Assembly: GCF_014356525.2 (NCBI RefSeq)
Contig: NC_052511.1
Span: forward strand, 49,677,975-49,741,974
DNA length: 64,000 bases
DNA from: Nilaparvata lugens
Taxonomy: Eukaryota; Arthropoda; Insecta; Hemiptera; Delphacidae
Direction of reading: 5' to 3'
Below the pieces are notes generated by a model. The model saw only the letters and a list, made by a program, of their open reading frames with translations, searched no databases and was not told where the DNA came from. Below, piece after piece: positions 57,883 to 64,000 of this stretch. The position numbers were made by a program, and so were the translations under genes. Positions within the stretch are counted from its first letter, which is position 1. Every line of letters starts with the position of its first letter.

Positions 57883-58305
57883 CATGAAAAGATAGAAATG
57901 TGTTCAGGCATTGATAAAAATTGACAAAAATAATGATAGCATAGGCGATTGTTTTCAGATGAGATTTCATTTCAGGAGACCTATTAAATGCATTTTTATT
58001 ACAAAAATCATATGAAACAACACCTAAGATGAATCACAAGGATTATAAATATATATTTTAATAACAAAGATACTGTAGTAATACATCAACAACATTACCA
58101 TGAAAAGATAGAAATGTGTTCAAACATTGATAAAAATTGACAAAAAGAGAGATAGCAGATACGTTTGTTTTCAGATGAGATAAGGAGAGCTATTAAATGC
58201 ATTTTTATTACAAAAATCATATGAAACACCTAAGATGAATCACAAGGATTATAAATATATATTTTAATAACATAGATACTGTAGTAATACATAAACAACT
58301 TTCAT
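57883..58305. repeat. Recent tandem duplication, period 216 bp
   Basis: CATGAAAAGATAGAAATGTG at 57883 and 58099; both continue nearly identically to GATACTGTAGTAATACATMA. The few differences are small deletions in the second copy. Confidence 0.85.
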
Positions 58306-58409
58306 GGATTCATCATAATTGAATATTTTCCTAGCACAGAGTATCACAAAAATGAATTGAAATAGTTTTGCTTGACAAAAAAAAAAAAAAACAAAGAAAA
58401 AATGAGTAG

Positions 58410-58700
58410 CCCAGTTTCAAAACTCGTTAACTCCATTTTTTTCAATTTCGAGTTGAGACCGCCATTTTGTTCTCTGGGTTCATATACAACTATTCCCACT
58501 TGTTAAATGCTACAGAACACGTTAAAAAGGTATGAAAATGGCCGTCAAAGATTGGATACTGCTGCATAACTCGTCATGTGTACCCCACGTACTGCTGCAA
58601 AAGCCGTTATAGTTACTAAACGAATACTGCAACAGAACTCGTTATGTCTCTATGGAGTAGAATGTATTGAATTCCTTACTGCTGCAAACCACGTTATGTT
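58410..58700. repeat. Cluster of a 22-24 bp motif, TACTGCTGCAAAACTCGTTATG
   Basis: Variants occur near 58420, 58504, 58556, 58586, 58624 and 58676, with CGTTATG or CGTCATG at the end, separated by unrelated sequence. The motif returns near 60072, 60104 and 60127. It is not tandem in the strict sense. Confidence 0.6.
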
Positions 58701-59266
58701 TTTCAATGTATTCAGTTGTAATAATATTCTAATACAAAATGCATATTTTGTATAGTTTCTATTATAGTTTGACCACTATTAAATTTTTACACTTGAAGAG
58801 ATTTTAAGTTGACTTTAGACTTTATTTGGTGAATCATGAAATTTATCTGACAATCAATATTTTCATTTGCATCTCAATACGGACTTCCTATGTGCTTAGT
58901 CATGCAGCATTTATTATTCCGAAAACATATTCTTCTCAATCAATTGGTAGTGATATCTATCAGTACAGTGTTGAATTAGAAAAAAAGATAGGTCAAATCA
59001 GTGTTTCAAAGATGTATTTATTTTTTGATAGTTGTTGATTGTCAATAGATGGTCTGGGAAATATGTGATGTACATGAATTACACAGAATTCCATATTCTT
59101 TCCATCTTCCATTTTAGGATGAATAAAGCTAAGCTAAATTCAAAGGGTGAATGATAATTAAAAGCTAATTAAAAGGTGAAAGTAAATTCATGAGGTGAAT
59201 AAATTTTTCCAACATTTCCCAGTTTCTCAATGATAGGGGAGTGATAATTATTTGTATAGCTCTTCT
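58701..59266. other. Intergenic DNA, no gene seen
   Basis: The frame at 58826-59038 has no recognisable motif. Confidence 0.45.
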
Positions 59267-59462
59267 AAGGGTGGGCACACACCAGTTAGTCAAGACAAGA
59301 CTAGTCACGTTTAGTCACAATACTTCACATAGTTGCTTATGATGCAACTCACACTGATTAGTCATTGCAATTAGACATGTCTTCATAAGCAACTATGTGA
59401 GGTGTTGTGACTGAACATGTCTTGTCTTTTCTTTACTATAACTGGTGTGTGTCTAGCCTGAG
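59267..59462. mobile_element. MITE family A, single-unit form
   Basis: Ends GGGTGGGCACACACCAGTTA and TAACTGGTGTGTGTCTAGCC, flanked by TAA and TGA. The interior is one palindromic unit (ACTTCACATAGTTGCTTATG and inverse). It is the unexpanded counterpart of 4819-5520. Confidence 0.85.
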
Positions 59463-59619
59463 GAATGATTATCTACAGCTGGTACCAATCAACTACGGTA
59501 CACTAACTTCAACTCCAAACTACCGTTATAATTCCAGTACACAATTTATCACAGGGTGACGTGTTTATTATACAGCTGGTAACTTTAGATGCCAAATCAT
59601 ATGATCTTGAATCATGATC

Positions 59620-59885
59620 ATGTTTCCGTTCTTCGGTAGCCGCTCGGCCGAAAATTTCGAAAACATAGGTCTGTAAAATGGATCAATAAAAAAATATTAT
59701 TGGCCCCCCTATTAAAATTTCTGGTCAGAAACCATCCCCAATATTCACACAACATATACCCAACGTTTCATGCCGTTCTGTCAAGTAGTTTTCGAGTCTA
59801 TAGGGAACAAACAAACATACAAACAAACACACAAACAAACACACAAACAGACATTCATTATATTTATAGATTGGTTTGATTAATT
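59620..59885 (+). mobile_element. Retroelement-type 3' end with (ACAA)n
   Basis: CATGCCGTTCTGTCAAGTAG, TTTTCGAGTCTATAGGGAAC, then (ACAAACAAAC)n and CAGACATTCATTATATTTAT then AGATT. This layout is common at the 3' ends of RTE-like LINEs and derived SINEs. No coding part remains. Confidence 0.55.
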
Positions 59886-60239
59886 TTTATGATGCAACAT
59901 TTTGGCTATGTGTGCTTGGTTACCGGTATGTTTGTTAGTTGATAAACTTCTTTTTTATAGCTGAATATGCATTTTTATCATCCCAGACAATAAGAAGGTC
60001 TGAACAAAATATAAAATTTGCAAATACAGTTAAATTCATAGTGAAATAATAAGTTTTTCTCAATTTTAGAATTACTGGAACAAAACTCGTTATCTTTCAT
60101 AATGGTGCAAAACCCGTCATAATGCTAATACTGCTGCAAAACCTGTTATGTGCAAATGTTTTTTTTAAATTACTGAAAAATCCCAAATCAATGATTTATG
60201 ACCTGATACATAAATAAAAGTAATTTTTTTTAAAGTTTT

Positions 60240-60560
60240 TAGTTATCAAGATTTCAGTATGTCTAGATTTCAGTGTGTCTAGATTTCAGTTAGTCTAGTT
60301 TTAGATTGCCATGTTTCCAGTTAGTCACCAGTCTCTATCAGTGTTCAACATATATCTAAGGCAAGGTTATATCGTCCACTCAGTGTTAAGTTTTCAGTTC
60401 CTCAAGTATTCAGTACGTCAAGTTTACAATTACTCGAATTCTCTCTCTGTCAAGTTTTCAGTACAGCAAGTTTTTAGTTCTCAATTTGACAGTTTGTAAA
60501 GTTTACAGTTCGTCAAGTTTGCAATTTTCAAAGTTTCAAGTTTGTATACTTTTCCATTGT
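60240..60560. repeat. Degenerate minisatellite of about 18-20 bp units
   Basis: Repeated GTCAAGTTTTCAGT-like units (for example GTCTAGATTTCAGT, GTCAAGTTTTCAGT, GTCAAGTTTACAAT). The same motif flanks the Helitron-type ends at 18200, 27080 and 52800, so this is probably the interior of such an element. Confidence 0.65.
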
Positions 60561-60616
60561 CAAGTTTAGAAGTTGTGTGTGATTGTGAATGATTGAACAC
60601 TATAAATACCAACCTA

Positions 60617-60642
60617 ACATCTTATGCTATCTTTTCTCTATG
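60617..60642. mobile_element. MITE G terminus abutting the Pgam5 stop codon
   Basis: CTTATGCTATCTTTTCTCTATG is the family G right end. It starts 12 bp beyond the Pgam5 stop (60654), so the transcript's 3' UTR begins almost immediately with MITE sequence. Confidence 0.65.
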
Positions 60643-60653
60643 CTATTACTAAC

Positions 60654-60926
60654 CTAGCTAGTGGTGAGGTAGGCAGGCGGCATATGACCGGCATCACTGT
60701 ATGTCCTGAGCACGACGCGTCCACTAGCACCTATGCTGATACAAGTGATGCTGCCATGGAAGATGGAGAAGCGGAGCCATGCGTCGGCCGGGAATTGTAG
60801 CGCGCGACACACAAAGTAGCGGATCACGTTGCCATGACACACGATGACGTCATAGCTGTCCTCGGTCTGGTCGGGACGGGCTCGGTGGAAGTACTTGCGG
60901 AAGGCGGCTTCGATACGGGGGCCGTC
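60654..60926 (-). CDS. Pgam5: Pgam5 protein phosphatase, C-terminal exon
   Basis: Serine/threonine (and histidine) protein phosphatase of the phosphoglycerate mutase fold, normally anchored in mitochondrial membrane and acting in mitophagy and cell-death control (family knowledge). Acceptor CTGTACTTTCAG leads into [35 protein letters not shown] follows; its CHGN carries the second active-site histidine. FSIFHGSIT matches the family's following strand. The stop lies at 60654-60656, giving a 90-residue exon. Phase 0 joins exactly with 63073-63229. The family's usual C-terminal tail is slightly shorter here. Confidence 0.92.
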   Translation of the reverse strand, partial: DGPRIEAAFRKYFHRARPDQTEDSYDVIVCHGNVIRYFVCRALQFPADAWLRFSIFHGSITCISIGASGRVVLRTYSDAGHMPPAYLTTS

Positions 60927-61072
60927 CTGAAAGTACAGAGAAAATAAGTTCAAAATTCGACTAGAATACCCATTCATTGAATATAACAAACAAGTAAAAT
61001 ACAGTATTGTTCTTCTGTGAAGCAGTAAAAGGGGAGATTAATTAAGAAAGAATTTAAAATTTAATTTTTTTT

Positions 61073-61300
61073 CATAAGTTCCTTAATTTAAAGGTTTTCT
61101 ATCTTTGATAGAACCGTCCTGAAAGGACATTAAAATTAAAGAAAAAAGATTAATGAAGGAAGAATTAGATTTTTTCATAAGTTCCTTAATTTAAAGGTTT
61201 TCTATCTTTGATAGAACCGTCCTGAAAGGACATTAATTAAGAAAGAATTACATTTTTTCATAAGTTCCTTAATTTAAAGGTTTTCTATCTTTGATTTCTA
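61073..61300 (-). repeat. Tandem repeat carrying decoy splice acceptors
   Basis: Units start at CATAAGTTCCTTAATTTAAA (61073, 61176, 61259). Two of them contain, on the - strand, CCTTTCAG followed by GACGG (61114-61125 and 61217-61228), nearly identical to the true exon acceptor CTTTCAG-GACGG at 60926. Use of either would add DGSIKDRKPLN and then a stop. Confidence 0.75.
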
Positions 61301-61792
61301 TCTTCAGACCAAGCTATTTTACTCAGCAGAGCAAAAGAACAATATCTGAACGTCTGCAGAGTTTGTGTTCACATCAAAAACATCTGCGGGACGGCAGAGC
61401 TAATTTTTTTCTGTTCTCAGTTGCACTCTGATTCCAAAATCTTCAATTATTACATTCCATTTTCATTTTTTTGAGCAAACTCAAATAAATTATTTATTTC
61501 ACGGCGCTGAATCCGAATATGAAATTAGAATCCTTCTATCTCCATTTTTACGTGATTTACGATTTTGATGAGAGATCTTTATCGAAAACATCCGCTCGGA
61601 TACCTGGAGGAAATCGCTTCCAGTGCGATTCGAAAACATCTGCTTGCGAGCAGAGTTTTCTTGGAACGTCAGCTGGCAGATACACAGATGTCGGTGTGAA
61701 CACCCGCATTGATTGAACGGCGACAGATCTTTTTAAATCCATCCATCCACAGACTCTGCAGAGCTTCAGATTTTGGTTTGAACATTACTCAA

Positions 61793-62411
61793 GTTTAGTT
61801 ACATACATATCGATTTTTGGAGGTACGATTTTTTGGCGTCCTTAAAAATTCTATTACACCAATCATAAATTGACAAACACATTGTTTGATTCTTTATCAA
61901 CAAATGACAATGTATTGCCAGGTCTTGCAAGACCCATTGCATACTAACGCTACATTTTTAGATGATGAACACATCATCTGTTTGCCAAGTTATGTTCAAT
62001 CTTTTTGTGTAGTTGAGAAGTTGATATTGTGGTAATTATTCATATTGAATGAAAAAGACTGAGAAATTGTCAAAAACCACTGATTTATTGATAATTAGAA
62101 AGACCGGTTTCGGTTATTACACCATTGTCAATCTCTGATAAACCTCTCTAAATAACTGATAAACCTCTGATAAATCTCTGTTTATCAGAGATTGACAATG
62201 GTGTAATAACCGAAACCGGTCTTTCTAATTATCAATAAATCAGTGGTTTTTGACAATTTCTCAGTCTTTTTCATTCATTATGTTCAATCCTTATGAATTA
62301 CACCAGATTAAACGGAACTTGGAAAACACATAATCTACTTGCAAAGTTATATTTAATCTAATAGATTTCTTAAGGACGGCCAAACATCGATATGTGTGTG
62401 TAACTGGCTTC
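61793..62411. mobile_element. MITE family B, copy 4, interrupted by a PLE palindrome
   Basis: Left end AGTTTAGTTACATACATATC and right end CGATATGTGTGTGTAACTGG. It is broken at TATGTTCAATC, which appears on both sides of the insert (61991-62001 and 62279-62289). Confidence 0.75.
62002..62278. mobile_element. PLE tail palindrome with 11-bp target duplication
   Basis: A near-perfect palindrome of about 200 bp (AGACTGAGAAATTGTCAAAA, GAAAGACCGGTTTCGGTTAT, GATTGACAATGGTGTAATAA and their inverses) plus a single-copy left end GTGTAGTTGAGAAGTTGATA. It is flanked by the direct repeat TATGTTCAATC. Confidence 0.85.
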
Positions 62412-62605
62412 AGTCTAGTTACACAAACATCGATTCTTGGACGTACATTTTTTGCCGGCCTCATAAATTCTATTACATTAAAAACAACTTGACAAACAGA
62501 AGATGTGGTCATGTATTTGTCAAGTTCCGTTTAATCTGGTAGAATTTAAAAGGACGCTAAAAAATCGTATATCCAAAAATCGATTTGTATGTAACTGACT
62601 CTACT
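62412..62605. mobile_element. MITE family B, copy 5
   Basis: Ends AGTCTAGTTACACAAACATC and AATCGATTTGTATGTAACTG, with core CAAGTTCCGTTTAATCTGGT. It sits directly next to copy 4. Confidence 0.75.
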
Positions 62606-62637
62606 GTGTAACACAGAAAAAAATGCAAAATTTGACT

Positions 62638-62995
62638 AAAGCTGCGTACAGACTTGAGCGTCAAGAACACTCGCATTTCACTTTTCATCAGCTATTTGTA
62701 TTATTTTGTACAGAAACAGTAAGGTACAGATATAATAAGCATAGCATCAGCTGATGAAGAATGAGCTCACTTCCATTATCGAGAGACAAAGAAAATCTCA
62801 GCTGTTTTTCCAATGATGAATTATCATTTTAATGTCCTTCAGCGAGTTTTCCCAAGGATGAGACCTAGTGCAATCGAAGTTTTACATCATAATCCTACTA
62901 TGTTCTGAATTTCGTGATAATCGTTAGAGCCGTTTTCGAGATCCGATGACATACAGACATGTAAACATAAATTGCTCGTTTAATAGTATAGGATA
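62638..62995. mobile_element. MITE H fragment and element W fragment
   Basis: 62638-62670 carries AAAGCTGCGTACAGACTT. 62800-62990 is a W-related stretch on the - strand (CCTTCAGCGAGTTTTCCCAA, TCGTTAGAGCCGTTTTCGAG, ending TTGCTCGTTTAATAGTATAG). Confidence 0.55.
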
Positions 62996-63072
62996 CATTT
63001 CGTGCTAAATTCGAAAACTTTGCATGATTATTGCTATTTGGATTCAGGGTGGATAGCCATATTTTAAGCTAC

Positions 63073-63229
63073 CTGGAAGGTATAGGATGCCTCCGGTTTC
63101 CAGTGGCCGACTGGAGGCTCGACAGGTATGGGGGACCCCTCCTCCAGTAGACTGTCATCAGTGACCTCCACCCCTGGTAGTTCCTTTGCTATCAACGCCC
63201 CGGTCTCCTGGGCCCTCGTCAGCGTCGAC
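63073..63229 (-). CDS. Pgam5: Pgam5, middle exon
   Basis: Acceptor TTTATTTGTAG and donor GTAGCT. Its first base completes the Arg codon left by the upstream exon, and the frame then reads STLTRAQETGALIAKELPG, LLEEGSPIPVEPPVGHWKPE and ASYTFQ. 'S..TRA.ET' is the conserved segment after the first catalytic motif in Pgam5, and 'EG.PI.PEPPVGHW.P' is diagnostic for the family. The exon has 157 nt, 52 codons plus one base, and ends in phase 0, joining DGPRIEA. Confidence 0.92.
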
Positions 63230-63766
63230 CTACAAATAAAATCAAAATTAAAGCATCAATTCAACTGGAGATAATATGTGAATTCGATGAAATTTCATGC
63301 GTTTAATAGAGCCCAATTCTACTGGAAAATGCACAAGATGCTACAAGATTCATACCTATGATGGTACATCTTCTATCGACTAGAATAAGGCCCGCCGCAA
63401 CGTGGACCTACGCTAATCCACGAAAAGCCGTGGGATGTTTTGTAAACATGCTGGTATTATTCGAAATGTATGATTCAAATATAAATTATAATACTGTATC
63501 AACTGGACTTTCTGAAAGCAACGGAAATTTGAAGTGGCTATTTAAAATTAAACATTAATGCAAAACTTTTTTATATAATTAGAAACAATATAAAAACGTG
63601 TAGTACCCTTTATTAAAAACTTTGAAAATGACCTATGGTCGAAACAAGTCGTTAAAATATTTCAAAGTTTTCAATAAAGGTTACTACCTACACGTTTTTA
63701 TATTGATTAAGTACAAAAGTAGCCCATATAAGTGGAGTGATTTCTGATTATATTATCTTCAGTTAC
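63230..63766 (-). other. Pgam5 intron with a palindromic insertion
   Basis: 537 bp. 63588-63710 is a palindrome (CAATATAAAAACGTGTAGTA and inverse, TTATTAAAAACTTTGAAAA and inverse). Its centre, ACCTATGGTCGAAACAAG, resembles Penelope-type tails. Confidence 0.75.
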
Positions 63767-64000
63767 CTAATAATCCTGGTATATGGAAAATCCAACAGCT
63801 TCAGACGTTTCCCAGTCTCCGTGGCCTGATTGCGTCCCAGCTCCGTGAGCACCCTTTCCTTGTCAACCTTCCCCGACAAATTATACTGACCATGCCTGAT
63901 CAGAATCAAATGTCGCACGGCCTTGGACTTTTTCTGCTCGATCATTTCGTTGTAGGCATTCTCGTCGACCGGTTTCCCGTTTTTCGGTGGTTTGACGAGG
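63767..64000 (-). CDS. Pgam5: Pgam5, exon with catalytic RHG motif (partial at window edge)
   Basis: Read from the window end, LVKPPKNGKPVDENAYNEMI leads to RHLILIRHGQYNLSG. The RHG carries the phosphohistidine residue of the active site. LTELGRNQATETGKRLKLL and YTRIIR follow, then donor GTAAC. The ATG at 63945 is internal; the frame stays open upstream in a family-like way, so the start and the N-terminal mitochondrial membrane anchor lie outside the window. The product keeps both catalytic histidines, so an active enzyme is expected. Confidence 0.92.

Larger units (their letters stand above)
60927..63072 (-). other. Pgam5 intron filled with repeats
   Basis: 2.15 kb between the last two coding exons. 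It holds the 103-bp tandem repeat (61073-61300), a possible MITE at about 61340-61770 with AGTTTG.GTTCACA-like ends, two MITE B copies, a PLE palindrome and a W fragment. No extra exon is needed, as the phases join directly. Confidence 0.8.

Noticed and set aside
61519..61742. Overlapping + and - frames in the Pgam5 intron
   Set aside because: They fall in a probable MITE; the Pgam5 exons join in phase without them.

Overview
This is a 64 kb window of AT-rich nuclear DNA from an animal, most likely a hemipteran insect. A planthopper is my best guess, from the insect-like repeat content and an insect-type Pgam5, but this is inference. Coding exons have GT-AG introns and are rare. I can support parts of two host genes only. 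The rest is a dense, nested patchwork of transposable elements, MITEs, SINE heads, satellites and purine/pyrimidine tracts. Nearly all open frames in the window are chance frames in low-complexity or transposon DNA.

Host genes. (1) On the + strand at 47.6-54.0 kb are three exons of an extracellular leucine-rich-repeat protein (47589-47851, 50434-50678, 53888-53987). Their phases match and they read signal peptide end, cysteine-rich N-cap, then LRRs. The middle exon carries two frame breaks about 50 bp apart. The first exon, and everything after the third, were not found. (2) On the - strand at 60.65-64.0 kb is Pgam5, the mitochondrial phosphoglycerate-mutase-type protein phosphatase. Three exons (63767-end of window, 63073-63229, 60654-60926) encode both catalytic histidine motifs and the C-terminus; the N-terminus lies beyond the window.

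Transposon layout. 0-10 kb: MITEs, tRNA-derived SINE heads, a 128-bp satellite grown inside a MITE (4.8-5.5 kb), and a 0.6-kb GA tract. 10.2-15.9 kb: a 2.5-kb direct segmental duplication, each copy holding an 'X' element and a Penelope-like (PLE) GIY-YIG remnant, with an inverted 'Y' element between them. 16-31 kb: the 'W' element, a hAT-like element, a piggyBac remnant, a Helitron with an inverted second 3' end, more X copies and fold-back elements. 31-47 kb: W and Y elements, LINE remnants, a MITE with perfect 7-bp target duplications, a filled/empty site pair for X, a fold-back element carrying transposase C-termini, a LINE whose reverse-transcriptase tail is repeated five times, and a 151-bp higher-order minisatellite. 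48-60 kb: introns of the LRR gene with a roughly 400-bp-arm inverted repeat, a (GAA)n tract and a 1.7-kb satellite that is an expanded MITE; then outward-facing PLE palindromes.

Recurring theme. Several unrelated elements (MITE A, MITE G, element Y, a LINE ORF) occur both in compact form and with an internal segment amplified in tandem, so the window shows satellites forming from transposons. PLE 3' tails also repeatedly occur as outward-facing inverted pairs. In one case the whole palindrome is flanked by an 11-bp target duplication. No CRISPR, operon or bacterial-type system is present.
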